Assembly (NCBI GenBank): GCA_045638125.1
Contig: JAZUAS010000134.1
Location: 1-32,409, forward strand
Direction of reading: 5' to 3'
DNA from: SVTX01 sp045638125
Lineage (GTDB): Bacteria > Bacillota > Clostridia > Oscillospirales > CAG-272
DNA: 32,409 nucleotides
Part shown: positions 1-8,719 of the stretch, one piece after another
Numbering within the stretch: the first letter of the stretch is position 1
Layout: each line of letters starts with the position of its first letter
Translations under genes and position numbers: made by a program
The notes under the pieces: generated by a model
What the model saw: the letters and a program-made list of their open reading frames with translations, nothing else
Databases searched by the model: none
What the model was told of the DNA's origin: nothing

Positions 1-1665
1 CTTTGTTATTCTTATTCTTGTGTTCTTGATATCTTCATCCTCAGCGCCGAGTATCTTGCAATTATGATAGAACTGATTGAAGGCTACCGCCACGTCAAGA
101 ATATATCTGGTTATTACCGAGGGCTCGTATTCATTTATAGCCTCTATAACCTTTTCCTCAAACTTGGAGAGAGTACGGAGAAGAGCACGCTCTTCATCAT
201 AAGTTATCTTATTATCTCCGTCCTTAACTTCGCTCTTCTGAAGTATAGAGCAGGTTCTTGCATAGGTGTACTGGACATAAGGACCTGTATTTCCGTCAAA
301 GGAGAGCGCATCTTCAAGGTTAAAGTTTATGTCCTTGATACGGTTGTTTGTAAGATAGTAGAACACTATCGCGCCAACGCCAACTGCCTCGGCAACCTCT
401 TCGTTCTTTGCAAGCTCGGGGTTCTTCTCTGCCATAATTCCCTTTACCTTCTCGATAGCGAGAGCGAAAAGGTCTTTAAGCAGAACCACGTTACCTGTTC
501 TTGTAGCAAGCTTTGCACCGTTGAGAGAAACAGTACCGTAAGGAATGTGTACCAGCTGCTCCTGCCAATCGTAGCCCATAAGCTCAACTACCTTGAACCA
601 CTGCTTGAAGTGGAGGATCTGCTGATTGCTGGTAACGTAAATAGCCTTATCGAAGTTGTATTCGTTCTTTCTGTAAACCGCCGCCGCAATATCACGGGTG
701 GGATAAAGAGTAGAGCCGTCGCGCTTCAAAATAAGACAAGGAGGCATACCGTACTCTTCAAGATCAACGATGCTCGCGCCGTCGTCGATCTTCATAAGTC
801 CCATTTCGCGGGTCTTTTCAACCTGCGCGGGCATCTTGTCTGTGTAGAAGCTCTCGCCCTTGTAGCTGTCGAATTCAATACCGAGCTGCTTGTAGGTCTT
901 TTCGTACTCCTGGAGGCTGATCTCAACGAACCACTTCCAGAGTGCGATGTTTTCCTCGTCGCCAAGCTCCATCTTCTTGAACTCTGCTCTCGCCTCATCA
1001 GCAAGATCCTCGCGGGCGGGAATACCGTTTTCCTCGTCGCCCTTAATGGTATTGTTGATGCGGACGTAAAGCTCAACCAGCTTGTCTATTCCGCCATCTT
1101 CAATCTGCTTTTTGTCGCCCCAAAGCTTGTAAGCCACGATAAGCTTACCAAACTGAGTGCCCCAGTCACCGAGGTAATTAATACCTACGCACTTATATCC
1201 CGCAAATTCGTGCAAGCGCTTAAGCGCGTGACCGATAACGGTAGTACCGAGGTGTCCTATGTGGAAAGGCTTTGCTACGTTGGGTGAGGAATAGTCGAGA
1301 ACGACCGTCTTACCCTTGCCCAGATCGGGCGCACCGTAATTTTCCTTTTTTTCAAGTATCTCGGGGAGAATGACCTCTGCAAGATACTCGTTCTTTATCT
1401 TTATGTTAAGATAGCCGTTTACCGCCTCGGCAGAACCGATAGCGTCGCCACAAAGTCCCTCAGCAACAGTAGCCGCGATCTGCACGGGAGCGCGACGGAG
1501 AGTCTTTGAAAGCTTGAAACAAGGGAACGCAAGGTCGCCCATTGTGGTGTCGGGGGGATATTCGAGCATATCCGCGATCTCTGCCGCAGTTAAAGGCGCA
1601 TCGGGATTGATGCCCTTGACTCCTTCAAGTATTTTTTCGGCTATTTGTAATTTGATCTTCAGCAT
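1..1665 (-). CDS. argS: Arginyl-tRNA synthetase, C-terminus cut by window edge
   Basis: Class I synthetase that charges tRNA-Arg with arginine using ATP, in the cytoplasm. The reading frame stays open from an ATG at 1665 to base 1 (555 codons), so only a short C-terminal piece lies outside the window. The N-terminal Add-1-like domain is followed by SSPNVAKPFHIGHL (the HIGH signature). The KMSKS-region equivalent reads GAKLATRTGNVV, a form I associate with clostridial ArgS. The end carries the DALR anticodon-binding helix AFNQFYHNCKILG. The start is supported by GAGAGG about 10 bases upstream; the next upstream ATG is followed at once by a stop. It has its own consensus promoter and a leader of only about 30 bases, so no T-box fits. 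It lies downstream of argR-recN. Confidence 0.96.
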   Translation of the reverse strand, partial: MLKIKLQIAEKILEGVKGINPDAPLTAAEIADMLEYPPDTTMGDLAFPCFKLSKTLRRAPVQIAATVAEGLCGDAIGSAEAVNGYLNIKIKNEYLAEVILPEILEKKENYGAPDLGKGKTVVLDYSSPNVAKPFHIGHLGTTVIGHALKRLHEFAGYKCVGINYLGDWGTQFGKLIVAYKLWGDKKQIEDGGIDKLVELYVRINNTIKGDEENGIPAREDLADEARAEFKKMELGDEENIALWKWFVEISLQEYEKTYKQLGIEFDSYKGESFYTDKMPAQVEKTREMGLMKIDDGASIVDLEEYGMPPCLILKRDGSTLYPTRDIAAAVYRKNEYNFDKAIYVTSNQQILHFKQWFKVVELMGYDWQEQLVHIPYGTVSLNGAKLATRTGNVVLLKDLFALAIEKVKGIMAEKNPELAKNEEVAEAVGVGAIVFYYLTNNRIKDINFNLEDALSFDGNTGPYVQYTYARTCSILQKSEVKDGDNKITYDEERALLRTLSKFEEKVIEAINEYEPSVITRYILDVAVAFNQFYHNCKILGAEDEDIKNTRIRITK

Positions 1666-1701
1666 TTTTACATTAACCTCTCTGTTTTTTCACAACTTTA
1701 G

Positions 1702-1730
1702 ATTATATCACAAAGTCGGGATTTTTTCAA
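1702..1730 (-). promoter_or_regulatory. Promoter of argS
   Basis: On the minus strand TTGAAA (1725-1730), a 17-base spacer and a perfect TATAAT (1702-1707). It lies in the 97-base gap between recN and argS, so argS can be transcribed apart from the nusB-recN unit. No ARG-box palindrome was recognised in the gap. Confidence 0.8.
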
Positions 1731-1762
1731 TATATATCTTAAATTTTATTTAATTTTCTCAT

Positions 1763-3436
1763 TTATTCGTTTCGGTTGTCCAGCATATCCCTTGCCGCCT
1801 GTCTTTGCGCCTCGGTGATATTGATTCCGCCAAGAATTCTTGCCGCTTCGTCTACACGCTCCTCTTGCCCCAGAAGTCTGATGCTCGTATTCGCTCTGCC
1901 CTCCACTTCCTTTTTGGATATAAGGAAATGATTATCGGCGAGAGTAGCGATCTGTGCAGAGTGAGTAACGCAGATGACCTGCGAGACTCTCGCTATCTCG
2001 CGGAGCTTAAGACCGATCTTTCGTGAGGTCTTACCCGAAATTCCCGTGTCGATCTCGTCATAGATTGCCGAATCGACTCCGTCCTTTTCATTGAGAACGC
2101 TCTTGAGAGAAAGCATTATTCTCGCCATTTCACCGCCAGAAGCTATATCGCTCATAGGAGAGAGCGGCTCGCCCGGATTGGTGGCAACCATAAATTCAAC
2201 TCTGTCACAACCCGATGGAGTGAAATCCTCAATTTTATCGATAGCTATCTCAAATTTAACCTTTGGCATATCGAGGTAGGTCAAGGTCTCCATTATTTTC
2301 TTTGATGCTTCCCTTGCGGCGATCTTTCTCTTATCGGTCAAGGCTCTTGCCGCAACCGTCGCATCCTTTTGGAGCTGACGTATCTTCTTTTCATACTCGA
2401 CTGCGTGTTCATCGGAAAGCACTATCTCGTCAAGTCTCTCCACCGCTCTGTCACGGAAAGAAAGAATAGCCTTTATATCCCTGCCGTAACGTCTCTTGAG
2501 ACTTGAAATCGCCTCAAGTCGGCTCTCGATCTTATCAAGACGGGCGTCGATGTCCTCGCCGCCGTCATCACCAAAGGATGCCACACGGTCGGCAATATCC
2601 GACACCTCGTAGCTCATATCCATAAGCTTTTCGGCAAGTTCACTCGCCTCGGGAATAACGTCAACTATCTTATTGAGCGACTCTGCCGCACGGGAAAGCA
2701 AATAGGATGCCGAAGCTCCCTTTTCGCCGCCCGAAAGCGCTCTCTCGGCAAAATTTATCTGCTTATTTATCTTTTCAAGACTTCCAAGTCTTAATTTTTC
2801 TGCTTCAAGCGCCTCTTCCTCACCGTCACGGAGCTTTTTGGAGTCAATATCCTTGATTTGATATTCAAGCATATCTCTCTCACGAGCCTTTTGCTCCTCA
2901 TCGGTTGAAATATCTCGGAGCCTCTTTCTGTAAGAATCAAGCTCCCTATAAATATCGGAATACGCCTCTCTTTCGACATTACAAGCACCAAAGGCGTCTA
3001 CCATATCAATATATGCGTTTTTGTCAAACAGTACCTTACTGTCATTCTGACCGTGGATCGAAATAAGCAATCTGCCAGCCTCACGAAGAGTGGTTTTCGT
3101 AACCGCTCTGCCGTTAATTCGGATGTTAGACCTGCCATCGACCGTCATTTTATGGGAAAGCACTATCTCCCCGTCGTCAACGTCAACACCAAGCTCGGAG
3201 AGCTTTTCGGCAACGTTGACATCAATCTCGTCAAAAACCGCCTCAGAGAGGGCAAAGCTCTCACCCGCTCTCACCACGTCTCGGGAGACCTTGCCGCCGC
3301 AAAGCATATTTATAGAGTCGATAATAACGCTCTTTCCTGCTCCGGTCTCACCGGTAAGCACGGTAAAACCGCGTTCAAACTCAATATCAGCGCACTTAAT
3401 TACCGCGATATTCTCGATATGTAGATTTTTCAGCAT
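1763..3436 (-). CDS. recN: DNA repair protein RecN
   Basis: SMC-like ATPase that acts early in double-strand break repair, binding DNA ends with RecA. The 557 residues match the usual RecN length. Residues 1-10 read MLKNLHIENI, the family start. Walker A GETGAGKS is at about 29-36. A long charged coiled-coil middle (about 150-370) separates it from the C-terminal ATPase half, which has the ABC signature region DIASGGEMARIML and Walker B IYDEIDTGISG. AAGGGGG precedes the ATG. The start lies 35 bases after argR, an argR-recN pairing common in Firmicutes. It is the last gene of the nusB-led cluster; argS follows with its own promoter. Confidence 0.97.
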   Translation of the reverse strand: MLKNLHIENIAVIKCADIEFERGFTVLTGETGAGKSVIIDSINMLCGGKVSRDVVRAGESFALSEAVFDEIDVNVAEKLSELGVDVDDGEIVLSHKMTVDGRSNIRINGRAVTKTTLREAGRLLISIHGQNDSKVLFDKNAYIDMVDAFGACNVEREAYSDIYRELDSYRKRLRDISTDEEQKARERDMLEYQIKDIDSKKLRDGEEEALEAEKLRLGSLEKINKQINFAERALSGGEKGASASYLLSRAAESLNKIVDVIPEASELAEKLMDMSYEVSDIADRVASFGDDGGEDIDARLDKIESRLEAISSLKRRYGRDIKAILSFRDRAVERLDEIVLSDEHAVEYEKKIRQLQKDATVAARALTDKRKIAAREASKKIMETLTYLDMPKVKFEIAIDKIEDFTPSGCDRVEFMVATNPGEPLSPMSDIASGGEMARIMLSLKSVLNEKDGVDSAIYDEIDTGISGKTSRKIGLKLREIARVSQVICVTHSAQIATLADNHFLISKKEVEGRANTSIRLLGQEERVDEAARILGGINITEAQRQAARDMLDNRNE

Positions 3437-3471
3437 AATTCATCCCCCTTTCCAAGATTTTGACGGTCAGA

Positions 3472-3933
3472 TCAACCTATGGACAACTGTTTTTTTAATT
3501 TACCTGCAACCGCAACTGCGGAATCATTGTTGGGAGTTACGACCAAAATTGTATCGTCACCCGCAACACATCCGAGAATATCCGTATCAGGAATGCGGTC
3601 GATAGCGATAGCCACCGCCTGCGCCATTCCTGCCGAAGTCCTTAATACTATCATATTTTGAGCGCAGGTTATAGAATGGACTGTGTCTGCCACTGCGTGG
3701 GACAAGGGGCCAAGTCTGGCTCCCATTTTTTTGGACACACCGGACACCACGTACTTATACGTGCCACCGGGAACCGCTATTTTCACAAGATCAAGGTCTC
3801 GAATATCTCTGGAAACCGTTGCCTGCGTAACCATATATCCCTCTTGACTGAGAAATTCCATAAGCTCGTCCTGAGTTTCTATCTCATACTTTTCTATAAG
3901 CTCAAGAATCTTTTCCTGTCTTCCTTTTTTCAT
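3472..3933 (-). CDS. argR: Arginine repressor ArgR
   Basis: Hexameric arginine-responsive regulator of arginine biosynthesis and catabolism that binds ARG boxes. The N-terminal winged helix has the family motif TQATVSRDIRDLDLVK. The C-terminal oligomerisation and arginine-binding domain has RTSAGMAQAVAIAID and GCVAGDDTILVV, with the conserved GDDT. Length is 153 residues, typical. I chose the ATG at 3933 because GGAG lies 6 bases upstream. A TTG four codons earlier is in frame but overlaps that ribosome binding site. It sits between nadK (22-base gap) and recN. Confidence 0.96.
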   Translation of the reverse strand: MKKGRQEKILELIEKYEIETQDELMEFLSQEGYMVTQATVSRDIRDLDLVKIAVPGGTYKYVVSGVSKKMGARLGPLSHAVADTVHSITCAQNMIVLRTSAGMAQAVAIAIDRIPDTDILGCVAGDDTILVVTPNNDSAVAVAGKLKKQLSIG

Positions 3934-3955
3934 TTCAATCTCCAACCTACAATAA

Positions 3956-4837
3956 TTATTTATCGTTCATTTTTTGTCTGAGTCGCTCATAAAAGCTTGA
4001 ATCCTTTAGGCGTATAAAGGACGTAGTCAAGGGCGAGCGCGTGATACGGATCACATCGAGATAATTAAGCTCGTAGTTCACTCTGCCGTCCACGGTCAAA
4101 AAGACCTTCTTCTCTCTCTGGCAGGTGTTCTTGATTTCAAGACAAGAGCTATCCGGGAACACCAGAGGACGAGCATACAGTGAGTGGGGACAGATAGGAG
4201 TCACGCAGAAGCAGTTGAGCTTGGGGTCAACTATCGCTCCTCCTGCCGCAAGTGAATATGCCGTAGAGCCTGTGGGAGTAGCCACTATCATTCCGTCAGA
4301 GCGGTAGGTAGCTATAAGCACTCCACCCTCGTAAAGCTCGGTATCGACCACACGAGAGATAGAGCCGTTTGAAAGCACTGCGTCATTAAGCGCATACTCG
4401 CTCTTTTTTACCTCGCCGTCTGGATTTACAAGCTCGATATTGAGCATCGTGCGGGATTCAAGCTTATAGTCGCCCGAAACAAGTCTTTCAAGCTGGTCAA
4501 GCTCACCAAGCTCAAGCTCCGCCATATAGCCGAGGCGACCCATATTAAGACCCATCACCATAGTGCCGTAAGTAGCGGCTCTGCGGGCAGATTCAAGTAT
4601 TGCACCATCACCGCCAAGTACGATGATCGCATCTACCTGGCTATAAGCCTCTTCCATCGGCAAAAATTTAAACCATACACGGCTTCGAAGCTTAACTATC
4701 TTGTCCTTATTGTAAACGAGAGTGCAGACCTCGCATCCGAGCGATGCAAGCTTTTCGGCAACCGATAGCGCCGCCTGCGCCTTGTCGTAGATGTTGAAAT
4801 TAGTTACTATAAGTACCTTTTTAATGCTTTTTTCCAT
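3956..4837 (-). CDS. nadK: NAD kinase
   Basis: Phosphorylates NAD to NADP with ATP or polyphosphate, the source of cellular NADP. The N-terminal half has VLGGDGAILESARRA with the GGDG signature. The middle has ALNDAVLSNG, and ATPTGSTAYSLAAGG is the glycine-rich substrate loop. The C-terminal beta domain has LTVDGR. The 293 residues match bacterial NadK. The ATG lies 2 bases after the tlyA stop, with AAGGATT as ribosome binding site inside the tlyA end, so translation is probably coupled. The tlyA-nadK-argR-recN order is conserved in Firmicutes. Confidence 0.97.
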   Translation of the reverse strand: MEKSIKKVLIVTNFNIYDKAQAALSVAEKLASLGCEVCTLVYNKDKIVKLRSRVWFKFLPMEEAYSQVDAIIVLGGDGAILESARRAATYGTMVMGLNMGRLGYMAELELGELDQLERLVSGDYKLESRTMLNIELVNPDGEVKKSEYALNDAVLSNGSISRVVDTELYEGGVLIATYRSDGMIVATPTGSTAYSLAAGGAIVDPKLNCFCVTPICPHSLYARPLVFPDSSCLEIKNTCQREKKVFLTVDGRVNYELNYLDVIRITRSPLTTSFIRLKDSSFYERLRQKMNDK

Positions 4838-4839
4838 GA

Positions 4840-5613
4840 TTAATCCTTACATAGCTGCTTGAGATCGAGTACGCAGCTCTCTCCCTCGCACTGTTTTTTT
4901 ATAAATGCGGCAAGATATTCTCTGTTGCCGTCGCCCCCCACGATGGGAGAGCGTATAACGTCCAAAGCCGTAAATCCGCAAGCCTTGGCAGATTCAAGCA
5001 CACGGCGTATCGCCGTTTCTCTGTCGGACGGCTTTTTGACTATTCCGTTTTTGCCCAAAGCGCTTTTGCCCGCCTCAAACTGAGGCTTGATAAGGCTTAC
5101 AAATACTCCTCCGTCCCGAAGAACCGATGAGACGGGAGAATGAAGCAGAGTTTGAGAAATAAACGAGACGTCCATAACGGCTACGTCAAAAAGACCAAAT
5201 TCATCGGCGGACAGCTCTCTTGCGTTAAATCCCTCCACACTTGTTACCCTTATATCGTCAAGTAACCTTTTGTGGAGCTGACCTCGGCCCGAATCCACCG
5301 CGCAAACGTGCTCAGCACCTCGCATAAGCAAACAATCGGTAAAGCCTCCCGTCGATGCGCCCACGTCTATACAACGCTTACCCTTAACATCTATGCCAAA
5401 ATGCTCAAGCGCACCTTCAAGCTTTAATCCTCCGCGGCCTACGAATCTTTCAGCCTCGGTGATCTCAACCTGATGCTCGCCGTCACCTACCTCAAGCGAC
5501 GCCTTAGATACAGTCTTGCCATCAAATATCACCTTGCCGTCGCCAATTAGCCGTGCCGCACGGTTACGGCTCTCGCAAAAGCCTTTTTCAACAAGATATA
5601 CGTCTATTCTCAT
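4840..5613 (-). CDS. tlyA: TlyA family rRNA 2'-O-methyltransferase
   Basis: Family known for 2'-O-methylation of cytidine in 16S and/or 23S rRNA; older annotations call it hemolysin A. An N-terminal S4 RNA-binding domain (about 1-60, MRIDVYLVEKGF and SRNRAARLIGDGKV) precedes an FtsJ-like Rossmann methyltransferase. The SAM site is CIDVGASTGGFTDCLL. Asp of VMDVSFIS and Lys of SLIKPQFE fit the catalytic positions. Length is 257, slightly shorter than the usual 265-270. Its ATG overlaps the stop of the upstream DUF212 gene by 4 bases. rRNA specificity cannot be read from sequence. Confidence 0.94.
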   Translation of the reverse strand: MRIDVYLVEKGFCESRNRAARLIGDGKVIFDGKTVSKASLEVGDGEHQVEITEAERFVGRGGLKLEGALEHFGIDVKGKRCIDVGASTGGFTDCLLMRGAEHVCAVDSGRGQLHKRLLDDIRVTSVEGFNARELSADEFGLFDVAVMDVSFISQTLLHSPVSSVLRDGGVFVSLIKPQFEAGKSALGKNGIVKKPSDRETAIRRVLESAKACGFTALDVIRSPIVGGDGNREYLAAFIKKQCEGESCVLDLKQLCKD

Positions 5614-6080
5614 AAGGGGTAAAGTCCGAATATCGGAATAAACATCATTCCAATGGGAACGATGATGCCAAGCAGCATTCCCGCCGCAACCTGGACAGGG
5701 GTATGTCCCGCAAGCTCCTCGAAAGCCTTTTCTGCAAGCTCCGGATCGTTTATAGAATCGGAGAGGTTTTTGAAAATGCTGTTAAGAGCCTTTGCATGCT
5801 CTCCAACCTGACGTCTCATTCCCATAGCATCTCTCATAACTATCATAGCAAGCACCAGGCTTATCGCAAATGCAGGAGAATCAAATCCCTCTTTAATAGC
5901 GCAAGCCGACATAAGCGCGCATACAGACGCCGAGTGAGAGGACGGCATGCCTCCAGTTCCAAAAAGCATTTCAAGCACCGAAAATTTTTTGTACTTAAAC
6001 ACACCGGTAAAAACCTTTAAAAACTGTGCAATAAACCAAGCAGATGCTGCACAAATTATGATAAAATAGTTTTCCATCAT
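5610..6080 (-). CDS. Divergent PAP2 family membrane protein (DUF212, YuiD-like)
   Basis: Small integral membrane protein of 156 residues related to acid phosphatase/vanadium haloperoxidase folds; no substrate is established for the bacterial family. The sequence shows four or five hydrophobic segments. The family motifs are GTGGMPSSHSASV (about 42-54), MRDAMGMRRQVGEHA (about 82-96) and GHTPVQVAAGMLLG. It lies between the prenyl synthase and tlyA, where many clostridia also have dxs. That suggests, as inference only, a link to prenyl diphosphate or lipid-carrier metabolism. Start ATG follows AAGGACG; a second ATG follows immediately. Confidence 0.92.
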   Translation of the reverse strand: MMENYFIIICAASAWFIAQFLKVFTGVFKYKKFSVLEMLFGTGGMPSSHSASVCALMSACAIKEGFDSPAFAISLVLAMIVMRDAMGMRRQVGEHAKALNSIFKNLSDSINDPELAEKAFEELAGHTPVQVAAGMLLGIIVPIGMMFIPIFGLYPL

Positions 6081-6111
6081 TTACGTCCTTAATTTTATTT
6101 TCACAGAGTTC

Positions 6112-7014
6112 TTATTTGTTTCTTTCACAAAGATAGAGCGCCAACGATATGAGAGTTTCACAACCCTCTATCTCATTTAAATACGATATTGCCTCTTGAG
6201 TCAAGCTTTCCGCATATTTGCTTGCTTCATCCACGGAGAAGAACTTCATAAACGTAGTTTTATTTTTCTCCTTGTCCGACCCGATGTTCTTGCCAAGCAC
6301 GTCGCTTGTCGACGTAACGTCAAGAATATCGTCGACTATCTGGAACACAAGACCTATATTTCTTGCGAACATCGTCAGCTTTTCGGTAACCTCGCTACTC
6401 GGCGCATATCCCGCCGCAAGGCAACCGAGTTGGACGGATACGCAGATCATCGCTCCCGTCTTGCCCATGTGAAGCTCTACCAGCTCCTCCTCACTCAACT
6501 CGTGAGATTCTCCGTAAAGGTCAGACATCTGCCCCTTCACCATTCCAAAGCTACCTGCGGCACCCGAAAGAAGTGCTACCGCCGTCGCCGCGCAATCTCC
6601 GCTGACGTATGGATTCATGGCACAGACCGAAAATGCGTCGGTAAGCAGACCGTCACCCGCAAGTGTTGCCGTAGCCTCTCCAAAAACCTTGTGACAGGTG
6701 GGCTTTCCGCGTCTCATATCGTCATCGTCCATACAAGGAAGATCGTCGTGAATAAGAGAGTAGGTATGTATCATCTCAACGGCGCAGGCAAATGGCAGTG
6801 CCGCCTCGACCTTTCCGCCGAGCATTTTGCAGGTCTCAAGCACAAGCGTTGCTCTTACCCTCTTTCCGCCCGACAAAAGGCTGTATCTTATAGCCTTATA
6901 AAGATCTCTCGCAGTTCCCTTTTCGTCTTTGGGATATATACCTTCAAGCTCAGCCTCGACTAACGATACCGCATTTTTTATTGCACTTATTGCAAGTTCT
7001 TTATTATATTCCAT
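6112..7014 (-). CDS. ispA: Farnesyl/geranyl diphosphate synthase (polyprenyl synthetase)
   Basis: Condenses isopentenyl diphosphate with allylic diphosphates to short-chain prenyl diphosphates for quinone or undecaprenyl lipid synthesis. The first aspartate-rich motif is in HDDLPCMDDDDMRRGKPTCHK-like sequence, with the Firmicutes/E. coli two-residue insertion form DDxxxxD. The second is QIVDDILDVT. GGKRVRATL lies near the N-terminus. About 300 residues, normal. I chose the ATG at 7014: GAGGTGG lies 6 bases upstream and overlaps the xseB stop, whereas upstream GTG/ATG codons overlap that binding site. Chain length (C15 versus C20) is inferred from context. Confidence 0.94.
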   Translation of the reverse strand: MEYNKELAISAIKNAVSLVEAELEGIYPKDEKGTARDLYKAIRYSLLSGGKRVRATLVLETCKMLGGKVEAALPFACAVEMIHTYSLIHDDLPCMDDDDMRRGKPTCHKVFGEATATLAGDGLLTDAFSVCAMNPYVSGDCAATAVALLSGAAGSFGMVKGQMSDLYGESHELSEEELVELHMGKTGAMICVSVQLGCLAAGYAPSSEVTEKLTMFARNIGLVFQIVDDILDVTSTSDVLGKNIGSDKEKNKTTFMKFFSVDEASKYAESLTQEAISYLNEIEGCETLISLALYLCERNK

Positions 7015-7025
7015 ATTCATCCACC

Positions 7026-7277
7026 TCACTCGTTATCCGAGAAGGTTCCGTCGGGAACGTCAACGACCTCAATTTCTCCGTTACTTCCCGCTTGCAGTAT
7101 CTGAATCTTCCTCTTTGCCGCCTCAAGCTCGCTCGCACATTGGGAAGCAAGCTTCACGCCCTCCTCATAGAGCTTCAGTGACTTATCAAGAGGCAGCTTT
7201 TCATTTTCAAGCTCGGATACCACCCCTTCAAGTCGCGCCATAGCGTCCTCAAAGCTGAGTTTTTTCTTTTCTGCCAT
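7026..7277 (-). CDS. xseB: Exodeoxyribonuclease VII small subunit
   Basis: Small subunit that joins XseA to make ExoVII, which degrades single-stranded DNA to oligonucleotides. The 83 residues form the expected helical hairpin: LSFEDAMARLEGVVSELE, then LPLDKSLKLYEEGVKLASQC. An acidic tail follows. It starts 4 bases after the xseA stop, behind GAGAGGGG, and its end carries the ribosome binding site for the prenyl synthase. Confidence 0.95.
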   Translation of the reverse strand: MAEKKKLSFEDAMARLEGVVSELENEKLPLDKSLKLYEEGVKLASQCASELEAAKRKIQILQAGSNGEIEVVDVPDGTFSDNE

Positions 7278-7281
7278 TATA

Positions 7282-8505
7282 TTACCCCTCTCGTCTATTT
7301 TCTATTATTTCTATTATCTCGGCTCTAAGTTTACCGTCAGAAAGTCCGATCTCAACCGTCTCTCCGACCTTGGTGTCGCCAACCGATGAAATTATTCTGC
7401 CACGCTCGTCCTCTACCATTGCATATCCGTGAGAAAGCACAGATAGTGGGTTAACTCCCTCAAGACGGGCACAAAGCATTCGGAAACGGTTGTCGGCTCT
7501 ATCGATCGTTCCCTTGCCGAGAACGTCAAGTCTTTCCGTCATTCGTATAAGCCTTGCGCTCTTTTCGTCAAGGACTCTTACGGGAGAGTGAAGCTCCGCG
7601 CTTTTTCTCAAGCTGTCAATACGACTTTCAAGGAGATAAAGCCTGCGCGACATCGACACGTCAGCTTTGTGACGAAGATGGGCGATCCTTGACCTCGTCT
7701 CCCTCGTATCTGGAAAGGCAATTTCTGCCGCCGCACTTGGAGTTGGTGCTCGCAGATCGGATACGAAATCACAAATGGTAAAGTCCGTCTCATGACCCAC
7801 CGCCGAAATGACGGGAATATTCGACGACGCGATAACTCTCGCCAGGTTTTCATCGTTAAAGCACCAAAGATCCTCGGCAGATCCACCGCCGCGACCGATA
7901 ATGATAACGTCTACGGGGTGCTTCTCATTAAAAAATTTAATTCCACCCACAAGACTTCTCGGCGCAAGCTCGCCTTGAACGTAAGCGGGATATATAACTA
8001 TTCTTGTAGAAGGGCAACGTCTGCCCGACACGTTTATAACGTCGTGAAGCGCCGCGCCGGACGCAGACGTAATAACGCCAACGCTCTGTGCAAACGGCGG
8101 TATCGGTTTCTTCCGCGCCGCATCAAAGAGTCCTTCTGCGGAAAGCCTCGCCTTCAACTGCTCAAATGCGATCGCCAGCGAGCCTGCACCATCGGGTTGC
8201 ATATCGTCAATGATTATCTGATAATCTCCACTTACGGTATAAGTCGAGATCTTTCCGTGAGCCATTACTCTCATGCCGCTCTCGGGGCGGAATTTGAGCC
8301 TTGACGAATATCCACGGAACATAACGGCTCTTATTGAAGAACCCTCATCCTTCAAGGAAAAATACATGTGACCCGAAGAATAGTTGCTCTTAAAATTGGA
8401 AATTTCTCCACGCAACCATACGTCGCGCAACACCGGATTTGATTCCAGCGTCATTTTGATATATTCATTTATCTGCGTTACGCTGAAAGCCGTGTCCTTT
8501 TGCAT
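7282..8505 (-). CDS. xseA: Exodeoxyribonuclease VII large subunit
   Basis: Catalytic subunit of ExoVII. An N-terminal OB-fold (about 1-100; FSVTQINEYIK, LRGEISNFK, GHMYFSLKDE) precedes the nuclease core with IIIGRGGGSAEDLWCFN, SAVGHETDFTICDFVSD and RAPTPSAAAE. A helical region follows, then the C-terminal LSHGYAMVEDERG segment. The 407 residues match the family. AGAGGA precedes the ATG. The upstream 214 bases hold a cluster of hairpins and no clear promoter, so transcription probably comes through from the nusB promoter. Confidence 0.97.
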   Translation of the reverse strand: MQKDTAFSVTQINEYIKMTLESNPVLRDVWLRGEISNFKSNYSSGHMYFSLKDEGSSIRAVMFRGYSSRLKFRPESGMRVMAHGKISTYTVSGDYQIIIDDMQPDGAGSLAIAFEQLKARLSAEGLFDAARKKPIPPFAQSVGVITSASGAALHDVINVSGRRCPSTRIVIYPAYVQGELAPRSLVGGIKFFNEKHPVDVIIIGRGGGSAEDLWCFNDENLARVIASSNIPVISAVGHETDFTICDFVSDLRAPTPSAAAEIAFPDTRETRSRIAHLRHKADVSMSRRLYLLESRIDSLRKSAELHSPVRVLDEKSARLIRMTERLDVLGKGTIDRADNRFRMLCARLEGVNPLSVLSHGYAMVEDERGRIISSVGDTKVGETVEIGLSDGKLRAEIIEIIENRREG

Positions 8506-8537
8506 GATTTCCTCTTTTGATTTTTAAAAGTTTTTAC

Positions 8538-8695
8538 GTCGCTTTTTTCAAAAAGCGACCGCTGATCCAACGCGCGTAGGGTTGGTTGCCCTCCGCAGAG
8601 GGCGGAACTTCCTTACCGTCAGAAAGCGCCACGAAGGGGTGAATGTTAAGCCGCAGGCTTAACAGAGGGGAAACACACAAGTGGGGGTTTCCCCT
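8538..8695. repeat. Intergenic block of four consecutive hairpins
   Basis: The 214-base gap between the TsaD-like gene and xseA has no supported gene. It contains four inverted repeats in a row: GTCGCTTTTT/AAAAAGCGAC (8538-8547 with 8550-8559), GCCCTC/GAGGGC (8588-8593 with 8598-8603), GTTAAGCC/GGCTTAAC (8645-8652 with 8656-8663) and AGGGGAAAC/GTTTCCCCT (8666-8674 with 8687-8695). It resembles composite intergenic palindromic elements common in clostridial genomes. It could form RNA structure in the nusB-xseA transcript, but no known RNA family was recognised. Confidence 0.6.
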
Positions 8696-8719
8696 AAAAT
8701 TATCCTTTATAGTTACAAA

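Noticed and set aside
64..1287. Long plus-strand open frame of 407 codons
   Set aside because: It lies opposite argS, whose minus-strand frame has clear synthetase motifs; the plus-strand protein resembles no family and is a shadow.
1666..1762. T-box leader before argS
   Set aside because: The promoter lies about 40 bases from the start codon, leaving a leader of about 30 bases, far too short for a T-box.
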